The notes beneath the pieces were generated by a model. That model saw only the letters and a list, made by a program, of their open reading frames with translations, had not been told where the DNA came from and searched no databases. Source: Bacteroidales bacterium (lineage in GTDB: Bacteria; Bacteroidota; Bacteroidia; Bacteroidales; UBA932). Taken from it: 58,804 nucleotides of DNA. Positions 42,421 through 51,255 of this stretch are shown here, in pieces. The stretch covers positions 1 to 58,804 of the forward strand of contig JAFRZX010000155.1 in assembly GCA_017442315.1 (NCBI GenBank), given 5' to 3'. How positions within the stretch are numbered: the first letter of the stretch is position 1; every line of letters begins with the position of its first letter. Position numbers and translations under genes: made by a program.

Positions 42421-44064
42421 TTAGTATCCGAGTTGGGCATTAACAGTCTTCATTTCCGGGTTAACTGAAAGTTCTGCTTCTGGAATCGGTAGGAATGCGA
42501 ATCTGTCATCAGTATCTTTTCCTTCAAAGGTTCCGCCTTTCCACTGCCACGTCTTTCCTGAAGTGTATTTTCCGAACCTTATCAGGTCGGTACGTCTTAT
42601 ACATTCCATGTACATTTCCCTCAGGCGTTCGTCAAGTATGAAACCGAGGGTAAGTTCGTCGGAAGAAATTGCCTCTCCTTCACTTCCGAAAGCTCGGGCT
42701 CTTAAATCGTTGATGCTTTTGAGGGCATCTTCCTCAGATGCTCCGCTTCCTCCTCTCAGGACAGCTTCTGCAAGGTTGAGATTGATTTCGGCTAGCCTAA
42801 GGACAGGAAAATCAGTATTGGCTCCCCCTCCGTCGCTGCATCTGCTGGCAGGTTCGCCTGCATCCGTGAGGTTTGTCCATTTGGTTATCCTCCATCCGGA
42901 TGTAGTCTCATCATGTCCTATGATGTCTTTGCTACGCTCCTTGTAGATATACAGATTGTCTCCTTCTTTTGTATAGTATCCGGCAGGCCTTGTAGCATGC
43001 AGGCTGTCCAGAAGCCGGTCATAACTTAGGAAGCAGGCTCTGGAGTCTCCCGTAGTGAAGGTGTTGACCAGGTCCGGGCGTGCCCTGAGACAGTCCCATG
43101 GACCGGAATCCGTAGTGCCATGAACCTTGTCATAGTCGTCAAAGTCTGAAAGTACGCTGCCGCATGTAATGAATGTCGTGGCATCCCATGTGGTGGTTCT
43201 TGCACCGTCGCAGGCAAATGCAAATATTATTTCGTTGGTACGCAGGTGATTGTCTCCGTTGAAGAGTTTCTGGTAATCTTTTTCAAGGGTGAACCCTCCT
43301 TTAAGGACTTCTTTGCAAGCCTGTATGCATTGAGTTGCATAGGACTGTCCTGTCCATACTTCACCGTTGATATACAGACGCGAAAGCAGAGCCCATGCCG
43401 CATATGAGGTTGCGTGTCCATAAGATACGTCCTTGAGCGTCCCGGCAATATCCTTCAATTCGTTTTCCAGAAACCCGAACATCTGTTTCCTGTCATATGT
43501 CTGAGGCTGGAACGAACCCACCGGATCGTTGCCTGTGATGAATGACATCTTCGGATAGAAATCCATGGCCTGCATATAGGCATATGCCCTGAGGAACCTG
43601 GCCTCATCCCTGCATATCCTTATCCTGTTCTTGTCTTCTTCTGAGAATCCGCTTATGATGCTTTCGTCGCAGTTCCTGATGAGCTCGTTGGTCATTGCCA
43701 CAATGTTGTATATGTGGTAATATGCTGCAGAAACCCAAGGGTCTCCTGCAGTCCAGCTGAGGCCGTTAACGTCTGTCAGGCTTTCTCCGGCCAGCCATAT
43801 TGCGTCAAGCGCGTCTGTGGATGCATCCTGAAACATCATCATTGTGCGGATCCAGTTCTGACTGCGTGATTCAGTGGATACGTTGCCGATGCGCTGGATG
43901 AATGCAGCATATATGCCGGAAAGCACACCTTGATAGCCGTCTGCATCCTTGTATACATCCCTTGAGGTCATATCTGTCTGAGGATACTGGTCCAGATCCT
44001 TTACGCATGAGACTGTTGCAGCAATGATAGCTGCATAAGCCATTATATGTATGATTCTTTTCAT
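42421..44064 (-). CDS. SusD/RagB-family lipoprotein of the galactan PUL
   Basis: The product is 547 aa. Signal ends AATVSCVKDLDQYPQ. Typical SusD pieces: YAAFIQRIGNVSTES, IVAMTNELIRNCDESI, EARFLRAYAYMQAMDFYPKM, RLAEINLNLAEAVLRGG, FILDERLREMYMECIRRTDLIRFG. It covers the SusC channel and binds oligosaccharide. Located 26 bases after susC. Confidence 0.94.
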   Translation of the reverse strand: MKRIIHIMAYAAIIAATVSCVKDLDQYPQTDMTSRDVYKDADGYQGVLSGIYAAFIQRIGNVSTESRSQNWIRTMMMFQDASTDALDAIWLAGESLTDVNGLSWTAGDPWVSAAYYHIYNIVAMTNELIRNCDESIISGFSEEDKNRIRICRDEARFLRAYAYMQAMDFYPKMSFITGNDPVGSFQPQTYDRKQMFGFLENELKDIAGTLKDVSYGHATSYAAWALLSRLYINGEVWTGQSYATQCIQACKEVLKGGFTLEKDYQKLFNGDNHLRTNEIIFAFACDGARTTTWDATTFITCGSVLSDFDDYDKVHGTTDSGPWDCLRARPDLVNTFTTGDSRACFLSYDRLLDSLHATRPAGYYTKEGDNLYIYKERSKDIIGHDETTSGWRITKWTNLTDAGEPASRCSDGGGANTDFPVLRLAEINLNLAEAVLRGGSGASEEDALKSINDLRARAFGSEGEAISSDELTLGFILDERLREMYMECIRRTDLIRFGKYTSGKTWQWKGGTFEGKDTDDRFAFLPIPEAELSVNPEMKTVNAQLGY

Positions 44065-44090
44065 ATCCGGTTTAATGTTTCCAATCGTGT

Positions 44091-47057
44091 TTAGAAATTC
44101 AGTCCTATGCTCAGCGAGAATATTCTAGGCCGAGGGTAAAAGCTCTGGTCTATTCCTCCGGAAATTTCCGGATCTACTCCTGAATATTTCGTAAGTGTAA
44201 ACACATTCTGACACATCAGCGAAAGATTCAGCCCTAAGGCATCCTTCAGCATGCGTGGGAATTCATAACTGAGGATGAGATTGTCCATCTTTATAAATGA
44301 TGCATTTTCCACATAATGATCTGAATAATGCTGTCTTGTTCTGAATCTTGTCTCAAGATAACTGGTAGAGAGGTTGTACAGACAGTTGTCAGCATATTTC
44401 AAAGTCTCCAGTGCACCATTGTTTGCTGCCGTAGCATTATAAGCATAGTTGCCCAGGCTTGCTCTCAGCGATGTACTGAGTGTCAACCTTTTCCATGTGA
44501 TAGAGGTGCTGAGGCTGAACATGTACTGCGGGGCTGGAGAATGATAGAAGTATCTGTCGTTTATGTTTATCATGCCGTCTGCATTCAGATCTGCATAAGC
44601 TCCTTCGATAGGTCTGCCGTTTTCATCGTAGATCTGTTTGTATACCCAGAAGGAATATGGAGTCTGTCCAACGGCAATGGCCTGGACCTGCTTTCCGTCT
44701 ACGGCTGCTCCGGCAAGTGTAGGAGACACTTCCGCATCATTCAGCAATGATAGGTTCGTCACTGTGTTGCGCATCCATGTCATGTTCGCCGAAACATTCC
44801 ATGTCCAGTCTTTCGTCTGTACAGGAACTGCATTCAGACTGACTTCAATACCCTCGCTTTCCACGTTTCCTACGTTGGTGGTGATGGTGCGGGTGAAGTT
44901 TGTTCCCGCAGCAGACGGAACGGTTGCCAGAAGATCTTCGGTGTTTCTTGTATAATAATCCACGCTTCCGGACAGTCTGTCGTCAAAGAATCCGAAGTCA
45001 AGTCCCGCATTCCATGATCCGGTCTTTTCCCATGTAAGGTCGGATACGTACGCTCCAGGCTGATAATATGTACCGTAATTGCCGTACCCTTCTGTAATAT
45101 ATGAGGAGTTTTCTCCTGTTGACGGATAATATACAGGGATATATCCATAGTTGCCGATTCCGTCCTGCTGTCCGGTCTTTCCGTATGAAGCTCTGATCTT
45201 GAGTGTGCTGACTGCTTGCTGTGACTTCATGAAAGGTTCTTCGGACAGTCGCCATGCAACGGCAACGGAAGGGAATGTTCCCCATCTCTGGTCTTTAGCG
45301 AATCGTGATGATCCGTCACGACGTACTGTGGCTGTTATTATATAGCGGTCCGAGTATGACCAGTTGAGGCGGGCGTAGCAGGAAAGAAGCACATGTCTTT
45401 GGTCATATGCCCTCCATGCGGAGTTCAGGCTTTCGCCGGCCTCATTGTAGCTGTCTCCCGGTGAAGAATAAGCTCGCCAGTACTGGTAGTCATAACCTAC
45501 AGTGGCATCAATCCGGGAGTCTATCTTTTCAAAGGCTTTGTTATAGTTCAGATATGCGGTGAACAGCTTGTTCTCATTTGTGTTCGGTCCTACAGGGGTG
45601 TAGAGACCACCTGTACGGAAATTGGACGCAGCCGATGCCGGGACCCGGTTTTCACTTTTTCCGCTTGCAAAATCATATCCAACTGTCATATGCAGTTTGA
45701 GTTCAGGAAGGAAATGCATCTTGTAATCTACATCTGCATTTGCGATGACCCTTTTCACTACATCATGATAATCTCTCTGCATGAGAAGTCCGAGGGGATT
45801 GTACGTTCCCCCCGTAGTACTGACTTCTCCGGCTCCGTTGACGATTTCGCTATAGCCTCCGAATGAATCATTCCCTGAGTATACCGGACGTGTCGGGTCT
45901 GCTGTGGTTGCGTTGTATATGGCCTGTCCGGCTGGTGCATATTGATTGCGGTTGACAGCACCCTTGGCGTTGAAGGTGAATTTCAGATGATCGTCAAGGA
46001 AAGAAGGACTGAGGGAAACGCTGCCTGTGTACCTTGTTGCATTGTCGGTCTTTACTATACCGTCCTGATTATAGTATCCTAACGACACGCGGAATGGAAA
46101 GTCTTTTGCAAAACGTCCGCTTATGCTAAGATTGTTGTCTGTTCCGAAGGCTGTCTGGTAGATTTCCTTGTTCCAGTCAGTCTGCGCAGTGCCCAGAAGA
46201 TCAGCATATCCTGCTTCGGTAGCGACAGATATGAATTCTTCCCTTGAGAGCATGTCTGCCGTCTTTGTCCTGGATTGTACGGAAAGGGTGGATGTGAAAC
46301 TGATGTCCAGCTTTTCGCTGCGGGTTCCTTTCCGGGTTGTTATGATTATCACGCCGTTGGATGCTCTGGAACCATAGATGGCAGTTGAAGATGCATCCTT
46401 GAGAACGGTCATGGACTCAATGTCATTGGGGTTTATGAGACTCATGAAATTGACTTCCATGCCTCCGACTCCTCCGCTTTCGAGAGGTACTCCGTCAATT
46501 ACTATGAGAGGATCGTTGGAAGCATTCAGAGATGCACCACCGCGTATTCTTATCGTGCTCCCTGAAGTAGGGGAACCTCCTCCGGATGTTATCTGGACAC
46601 CTGCTACCTTTCCGTTGATAAGCTGTTCTGGGGAAGAAAGCAGTCCTGAGTTGAAATCCTTGCTGTCTACAGCTGAGACTGATCCGGTCAGATCTTTCCT
46701 GCTGGCGCTTCCGTATCCGATCACGACAGCATCGCTGAGCAGTTCCGAATCCGGTACGAGTGATACGTCTATTATTGATTTACCTTCGACAGGGATGGTC
46801 TGGGATTCATAGCCCAGATAAGAGAATGTGAGGCTTCCGTCTGCAGGAACGGAGATCGTGTAATTGCCCTCTGCATCTGTCGTTGCTCCTGTGGTTGTTC
46901 CTGTGACTATTACGGTAAGTCCTATCATCGGGATGCCGGTTTCGTCAGTGACCGTTCCTGTTACAGTGCCGGACTGTGCTGCGCTATTGTGGACGCATAC
47001 TGTCATCATCAGTCCTGCGGTCAGCAGGAAAACTGCTTTCTTAAGCAGATGTTTCAT
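44091..47057 (-). CDS. SusC/RagA TonB-dependent transporter of the galactan PUL
   Basis: The product is 988 aa. After the signal (AVFLLTAGLMMTVCVHNSAA) comes a carboxypeptidase-like domain (VTGTVTDETGIPMIGLTV), plug signatures (DAVVIGYGSASRKDLTGSVSAV, VIDGVPLESGG, VLKDASSTAIYGSRASNGVIIIT) and a beta-barrel ending FSLSIGLNF. It has no STN domain, so control by a FecR pair is not expected; regulation probably comes from another sensor. First gene of the PUL. A -7 box on the minus strand lies at 47084-47091. Confidence 0.95.
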   Translation of the reverse strand: MKHLLKKAVFLLTAGLMMTVCVHNSAAQSGTVTGTVTDETGIPMIGLTVIVTGTTTGATTDAEGNYTISVPADGSLTFSYLGYESQTIPVEGKSIIDVSLVPDSELLSDAVVIGYGSASRKDLTGSVSAVDSKDFNSGLLSSPEQLINGKVAGVQITSGGGSPTSGSTIRIRGGASLNASNDPLIVIDGVPLESGGVGGMEVNFMSLINPNDIESMTVLKDASSTAIYGSRASNGVIIITTRKGTRSEKLDISFTSTLSVQSRTKTADMLSREEFISVATEAGYADLLGTAQTDWNKEIYQTAFGTDNNLSISGRFAKDFPFRVSLGYYNQDGIVKTDNATRYTGSVSLSPSFLDDHLKFTFNAKGAVNRNQYAPAGQAIYNATTADPTRPVYSGNDSFGGYSEIVNGAGEVSTTGGTYNPLGLLMQRDYHDVVKRVIANADVDYKMHFLPELKLHMTVGYDFASGKSENRVPASAASNFRTGGLYTPVGPNTNENKLFTAYLNYNKAFEKIDSRIDATVGYDYQYWRAYSSPGDSYNEAGESLNSAWRAYDQRHVLLSCYARLNWSYSDRYIITATVRRDGSSRFAKDQRWGTFPSVAVAWRLSEEPFMKSQQAVSTLKIRASYGKTGQQDGIGNYGYIPVYYPSTGENSSYITEGYGNYGTYYQPGAYVSDLTWEKTGSWNAGLDFGFFDDRLSGSVDYYTRNTEDLLATVPSAAGTNFTRTITTNVGNVESEGIEVSLNAVPVQTKDWTWNVSANMTWMRNTVTNLSLLNDAEVSPTLAGAAVDGKQVQAIAVGQTPYSFWVYKQIYDENGRPIEGAYADLNADGMININDRYFYHSPAPQYMFSLSTSITWKRLTLSTSLRASLGNYAYNATAANNGALETLKYADNCLYNLSTSYLETRFRTRQHYSDHYVENASFIKMDNLILSYEFPRMLKDALGLNLSLMCQNVFTLTKYSGVDPEISGGIDQSFYPRPRIFSLSIGLNF

Positions 47058-47083
47058 GATTTGTGCATGTTTAAAATAACCAT

Positions 47084-47091
47084 CAAATATA
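47084..47091 (-). promoter_or_regulatory. -7 element upstream of the galactan PUL
   Basis: Plus-strand CAAATATA gives TATATTTG on the minus strand, 27 bases before the susC ATG. No good -33 box was found. Confidence 0.4.
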
Positions 47092-47200
47092 TGAAAAAGC
47101 TTCGTAAATCCATTCTGAATTCAATGGAAATACATTATTTTTTGCCAGTTGCAAAGATATTTCGAGTCCTGGGAGAATGTGCTGTTCAAATATTGTGTGA

Positions 47201-47230
47201 TAAGAAGCCGTTTTTCCAAACAGCTTCTTA
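47201..47230. promoter_or_regulatory. Inverted repeat overlapping the promoter of the truncated gene
   Basis: TAAGAAGC (47201-47208) pairs with GCTTCTTA (47223-47230); the right arm enters the -7 box TATCTTTG at 47229-47236. Likely operator or start-site hairpin for the gene at 47253. Confidence 0.45.
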
Positions 47231-47252
47231 TCTTTGTATGAAAGTTGTGATT

Positions 47253-47582
47253 ATGAAGACAGTTTTCCGATATTTCCTTTCTTTTTTTCTTCCGTTTGCG
47301 TTGGTATCATGCAGCAGTGCCAAATATGAAAACTCCTATTCCGAAAAGCTTGAACAGCTTGACCTTGCTCTTGAAAAGTCAGAAGATTATGTGGATGCCA
47401 AGGAGGAACGGATATCTACAATAGAGAATATGCTCCACTCCCGTGGAGTGACCGAACTGCAGCAGTATCATATCTATGGCCACCTTGCTGCTGCTTGTCA
47501 TATGTGTCATTTCCGTCCGTATGTATATGAAGGGAAGGAAATCTGCAGAGGAAATCCGTTCCAAGAATCATCAGTTGGCTGA
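47253..47582 (+). pseudogene. Truncated lipoprotein resembling the N-terminus of DUF6377-type regulators
   Basis: ATG 47253 gives 109 aa: signal MKTVFRYFLSFFLPFALVSC, then EKLEQLDLALEKSEDYVDAKEERIST and QQYHIYGHLAAACHM. The pattern LDxALxxxxxYxxxKExRI followed by a TPR start fits, from memory, the N-terminus of DUF6377 proteins, which are over 500 aa with a C-terminal helix-turn-helix. Here the frame ends after RPYVYEGKEICRGN. A second frame over about 47520-47640 (KGRKSAEEIRSKNHQLAE) could be a frameshifted continuation. The -7 element is intact. It is divergent from susC of the galactan PUL, so it may once have regulated that locus. Confidence 0.5.
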
Positions 47583-47608
47583 ATGTCGAGCTGAACAAAC
47601 TATGACAG

Positions 47609-48226
47609 TCAGAACAGGTCTTCTATTGAAAGTCCTGTAAAGTCATCGATTACTCTGTTACATAACGGAGAAATGATTTCGCGCGGGTTTGTCGTGGCCA
47701 GGCCTATGACCTTGGCTCCGGCAGACCTGCCAGCATTTATTCCATGAATGGAATCTTCAAAGACAATGGTTGTCTGCGGAGTCCCTCCCAGAATTTCCAT
47801 TCCTTTCAGGAAGCATTCGGGATCCGGCTTGGATCTGGAGAAGTGTTCGCTTGTCAGTATGACGTCCACCATATTGGTCAGTTCGGGATGTGCCTTGTAG
47901 ACATGTGACATCTTTTCATTATTGGAACTTGTGACGATTGCTGACCTTATCCCTGCCTTTCTGATGGCTTTCATGAACTCCGCAGCTCCGGGAATGTATT
48001 CGTATGACATAGCCTCCTCATAAGCATGAAGCTGAGGAATGATTTCTTCCTGCTCCCTTTCCATGCCGTTGAAGTGTTTTGCAAAGATCTGAACAAGAGT
48101 CTGTCCTTTGATGGTGTGGCCGAAGCCGTCCAGGCCAAGGTACTCTTTTCCAATCCTGTTCCAGAAAAAGGTGTACTGATTCTCTGTGTCGGCTATAACA
48201 CCGTCAAAATCGAAAAGTATAACCAT
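47609..48226 (-). CDS. HAD-superfamily hydrolase (beta-phosphoglucomutase-like phosphatase)
   Basis: The product is 205 aa from ATG 48226 (MVILFDFDGVIADTE). HAD motifs: DFDGVIADTE (motif I), IVTSSNNEKM (motif II), KPDPECFLKGME (motif III Lys) and FEDSIHGINAGRSAGAKVIG (motif IV). It should dephosphorylate sugar or nucleotide phosphates; substrate not evident. It starts 1 base after the S41 protease gene stop, so they form an operon, transcribed away from recO/recQ. Confidence 0.88.
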   Translation of the reverse strand: MVILFDFDGVIADTENQYTFFWNRIGKEYLGLDGFGHTIKGQTLVQIFAKHFNGMEREQEEIIPQLHAYEEAMSYEYIPGAAEFMKAIRKAGIRSAIVTSSNNEKMSHVYKAHPELTNMVDVILTSEHFSRSKPDPECFLKGMEILGGTPQTTIVFEDSIHGINAGRSAGAKVIGLATTNPREIISPLCNRVIDDFTGLSIEDLF

Positions 48227-48227
48227 A

Positions 48228-49835
48228 TTATAAGTTTTCAAGGACTTTCTTGAGCTGAGTGTCATAGCGCAGGCGCACCTTTACTCCAGCCTCCTGATAC
48301 CAGTATCGTGTCGCTATTTCTTCTTCAATGAAAGGCAGGATTTCATGCTTCTTCAGCCTGATGAATCTTTCTTTGTCCATTTCCAAAGCCTTTTCAAGAG
48401 CATCAAGTTCTGTCTGCATGGTTTCGGCCAGTCCGTCTTTTTCAAGTTCTTTCTTCATCTGGTCGTACAATGTCCTGGCACTGCTGCGGTAGTCGAAATC
48501 CTGTGTTCTTGCAAAAGCGACGAAGTCTTCAAAATCATTGTCTGTGAACCTGAAATCTTCAACAACCGGTATGCTGTTATGTTCCCGTACAAACTTGAGG
48601 ACATACTGGTCTACAACTCCTCCCAGAACAAGAGAATATACCAGACGGCTGTATGATGGAGATTCGATTTCAATGTCGGGAGTGATTCCTCCTCCGTCTC
48701 GGACGATTCTTCCGGATGTGGTCCTGAACTCTTTGGTAAGGGAGTCTGGAATATGTCCGACGCTGCCGTCTTCATTCCTATGGACATAATCTATCGCCTG
48801 TACGCATCTTCCGCTTGGAGTATAGTATTTTGCAGTCGTAATCTTCATCTGTCCGTTGTAAGGGAGAGGCCGGATAGACTGCACAAGTCCTTTCCCATAG
48901 CTTCTTTTCCCCATAATAACAGCTCTGTCCATGTCTTGAAGCGCACCGGAAACTATTTCCGATGATGATGCTGAGCCGGAATCTATAAGTACGGTCATCG
49001 GCATTTCAGTATCTACGGGAGCCGTCGTGGTACGGTATTCACGTCTGGAGTCTTCTGTGTTGCCTTTGGAACTTACGACCAAGGATCCTTTTGGAACAAA
49101 AAGGGATACTATGCTGATGGCTTCTCCCATGAGTCCCCCTCCGTTGCCTCTGAGGTCAAGCACAAGATGCTTCATGCCCTGATCTTTCAACATAAGGAAT
49201 TTCTGGCGGAGAGCAGCAGATACGTTTTCTGTGAATGATGTCTGCAGAATGTAGCCTACGGTATCGTTCAGCATTCCTGCGTATTCTATATCGGGAAGAT
49301 GTATCCTTTCTCTGATTACCGGAACATCAAGAGTATCGCTGGTACGTACCTTCTTTATCTTGAACATTACGGTAGTACCTGGCTTTCCTTTCATCCTGTC
49401 GCTGCTTTCCTTTGTTTCCAATCCCTTTGTGGGTACACCGTCAATCTCAATGATCTCATCACCGGAAACGATACCGTTCTTATATGCAGGAGAACCATAG
49501 TATGGCTCGTTGATCACTACATTTTCATCCTTTTTCTTGTATATGATCGCTCCGATGCCTCCATATGTCTTGGACAGCATCATCTGAAGATCTTCATTCT
49601 CCTCCTCAGGGATGTAGATGGTATAAGGATCCAGTTCTGCAAGCATTGCATCAGTACCGGCTCTCATCATTCTTTCCACAGGAAGGGAATCTACATATGA
49701 TCTGCTCAACTCCTTTATGATGGAGTTCTGAATTTCTATCCATTGTCCTAGTTTGAAGTTTTCAGATTGTGCGGCAGTATCTGTTACAGCCATAAAAAAC
49801 ATGGCCGCAGCCATGATGGAGTATATTTTTTTCAT
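48228..49835 (-). CDS. S41-family C-terminal processing peptidase
   Basis: The product is 535 aa with signal peptide (IMAAAMFFMAVTDTAA). A PDZ domain (AIIYKKKDENVVINEPYYGSPA, about 95-180) is followed by the protease core. The catalytic Ser is in IDSGSASSSEIVSGAL and the catalytic Lys in GKRSYGKGLVQSIRP. The C-terminal helical region is long (DALEKALEMDKERFIRLKK). It acts in the periplasm on protein C-termini. Divergent promoter box on the minus strand at 49892-49899. Confidence 0.92.
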   Translation of the reverse strand: MKKIYSIMAAAMFFMAVTDTAAQSENFKLGQWIEIQNSIIKELSRSYVDSLPVERMMRAGTDAMLAELDPYTIYIPEEENEDLQMMLSKTYGGIGAIIYKKKDENVVINEPYYGSPAYKNGIVSGDEIIEIDGVPTKGLETKESSDRMKGKPGTTVMFKIKKVRTSDTLDVPVIRERIHLPDIEYAGMLNDTVGYILQTSFTENVSAALRQKFLMLKDQGMKHLVLDLRGNGGGLMGEAISIVSLFVPKGSLVVSSKGNTEDSRREYRTTTAPVDTEMPMTVLIDSGSASSSEIVSGALQDMDRAVIMGKRSYGKGLVQSIRPLPYNGQMKITTAKYYTPSGRCVQAIDYVHRNEDGSVGHIPDSLTKEFRTTSGRIVRDGGGITPDIEIESPSYSRLVYSLVLGGVVDQYVLKFVREHNSIPVVEDFRFTDNDFEDFVAFARTQDFDYRSSARTLYDQMKKELEKDGLAETMQTELDALEKALEMDKERFIRLKKHEILPFIEEEIATRYWYQEAGVKVRLRYDTQLKKVLENL

Positions 49836-49891
49836 ACTTTCAAAATGTCATCTTTGACGTGAACAAAGCGGTTCCGGCATATTATGTGCCA

Positions 49892-49899
49892 CAAAAATA
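49892..49899 (-). promoter_or_regulatory. -7 element of the S41 protease operon
   Basis: Plus CAAAAATA gives TATTTTTG on the minus strand, 57 bases before ATG 49835. Confidence 0.45.
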
Positions 49900-49912
49900 C
49901 GGAAAAAATTAA

Positions 49913-49920
49913 TACCTTTG
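49913..49920 (+). promoter_or_regulatory. -7 element of rdgB-recO
   Basis: TACCTTTG, 36 bases before ATG 49957. Confidence 0.55.
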
Positions 49921-49956
49921 CAGCGGTTTAACAAGTAATATAAACAAGCAGTTGAA

Positions 49957-50589
49957 ATGAAATTGGTTTTTGCAACGGGCAATAGCGGCAAACTGCGTGA
50001 AGCTTCTGAAATTTTAGGCGAGGGGTTTGAGCTCGTTACCCCGCATCAGGTAGGAATCGTAGAAGATATTCCGGAGACAGGAAAGACATTGGTAGCCAAT
50101 TCTTTGCAGAAAGCGCAGTATCTATATGACAAGTGCGGATGCAATTGCTTCGCAGATGACACCGGCCTTGAAGTGGATGTTCTTGGAGGTGCACCCGGAG
50201 TCCATACTGCACGATATGCAGGTGAGGATAAGGATTTCAATAAGAATATGGACAAAGTCCTTCATGAACTTCAGGTAATCGAGAGTGAGGCGCAGATGGC
50301 GGCATCTTTGGGTGTGAAGATGAGGCCGGTTTCAAGAAGGGCGCGTTTCAAGAGTGTCATCACTCTTATCATAAATGGTGAAAAGCATTTCTTTGAGGGC
50401 ACATTGGAAGGAGTTATAGCCCGCAGGAAGTCAGGGAACGGAGGCTTCGGGTATGATCCTATCTTCATTGCCGACGAGTATCCTGACAAGACTCTTGCAG
50501 ATATAACGGAGGAACAGAAAAATGAGATATCTCACAGAGGAAAAGCTCTACGTGAGATGGCCCAGTGGCTTAAAGATAATGGGTTCTAA
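49957..50589 (+). CDS. rdgB: XTP/dITP diphosphatase (Ham1/RdgB)
   Basis: The product is 210 aa and hydrolyses non-canonical purine nucleotides to keep them out of DNA. Signatures: MKLVFATGNSGKLREASEIL, FADDTGLEVDVLGGAPGVHTARYAG, FFEGTLEGVI and GNGGFGYDPIFIADEY. Residues 105-135 (MAASLGVKMRPVSRRARF) form a slightly longer loop than in E. coli. It lies 9 bases before recO on the same strand. Confidence 0.94.
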   Translation: MKLVFATGNSGKLREASEILGEGFELVTPHQVGIVEDIPETGKTLVANSLQKAQYLYDKCGCNCFADDTGLEVDVLGGAPGVHTARYAGEDKDFNKNMDKVLHELQVIESEAQMAASLGVKMRPVSRRARFKSVITLIINGEKHFFEGTLEGVIARRKSGNGGFGYDPIFIADEYPDKTLADITEEQKNEISHRGKALREMAQWLKDNGF

Positions 50590-50598
50590 GCACCGGAT

Positions 50599-51252
50599 AT
50601 GATAATAAACACTCCACTGATAGTTCTTCATACAACCAAATTCGGAGAAAATTCTCTCGTCATCCATACTCTCAGCAGGGATTATGGACGGCGGAGTTTT
50701 CTTGTAAGAGGAGTTGGCAATAAATCATCCATGTCGCTCTTTCTGCCTTTGACATTGCTGGATGCAGATATAATCGAGAATTCAAGATCAGATCTGTATA
50801 CGGCGAGGAATCTGAGCGCATCGTGTCCTCTTCTAGGCATAAGGAATAACATCTATAAGAATTCCATGACGATGTTCATGAGTGAGGTTCTATACCGTGT
50901 CGTCAAGGATGGTTCGGCAGAACCTGGAATGTATGAATGGTGTGAAAAGAATATTATGCTTCTGAATGCCATACAGACAGATTTCTCCAACTTTCATATA
51001 AGGTTTCTCCTTGAACTGTGCGTCACATTGGGATTCAGTCCTGAGTCTTGTGACCTTAAACCGTTTGCCGGCAGTCATTACTCTTTGATTGAGCACTTCA
51101 TGAAATGTTCCTTTGCAGAGTCCATGCTGATTCCGTTGACTGGAGTTACAAGGAATGAAATAGCCGAGGAAATCCTCCGCTATATAGAATTTCATACAGA
51201 GTCAACTTTGAATATCAATTCGCTGAAGGTGCTCCGTGACCTCTATGTATAG
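50599..51252 (+). CDS. recO: DNA repair protein RecO
   Basis: The product is 217 aa. The N-terminal OB fold starts TPLIVLHTTKFGENSLVIHTL with RRSFLVRGV, then a helical C-terminal half (FHIRFLLELCVTLGFSPESC). RecO loads RecA in the RecFOR pathway. No zinc-finger cysteines are visible, as in many Bacteroidetes. It ends 3 bases before the convergent recQ. Confidence 0.88.
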   Translation: MIINTPLIVLHTTKFGENSLVIHTLSRDYGRRSFLVRGVGNKSSMSLFLPLTLLDADIIENSRSDLYTARNLSASCPLLGIRNNIYKNSMTMFMSEVLYRVVKDGSAEPGMYEWCEKNIMLLNAIQTDFSNFHIRFLLELCVTLGFSPESCDLKPFAGSHYSLIEHFMKCSFAESMLIPLTGVTRNEIAEEILRYIEFHTESTLNINSLKVLRDLYV

Positions 51253-51255
51253 AGA

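Noticed and set aside
46378-46812. Plus-strand frame of 144 codons inside susC of the galactan PUL
   Set aside because: It is a shadow of the plug domain coding sequence and has no features of its own.
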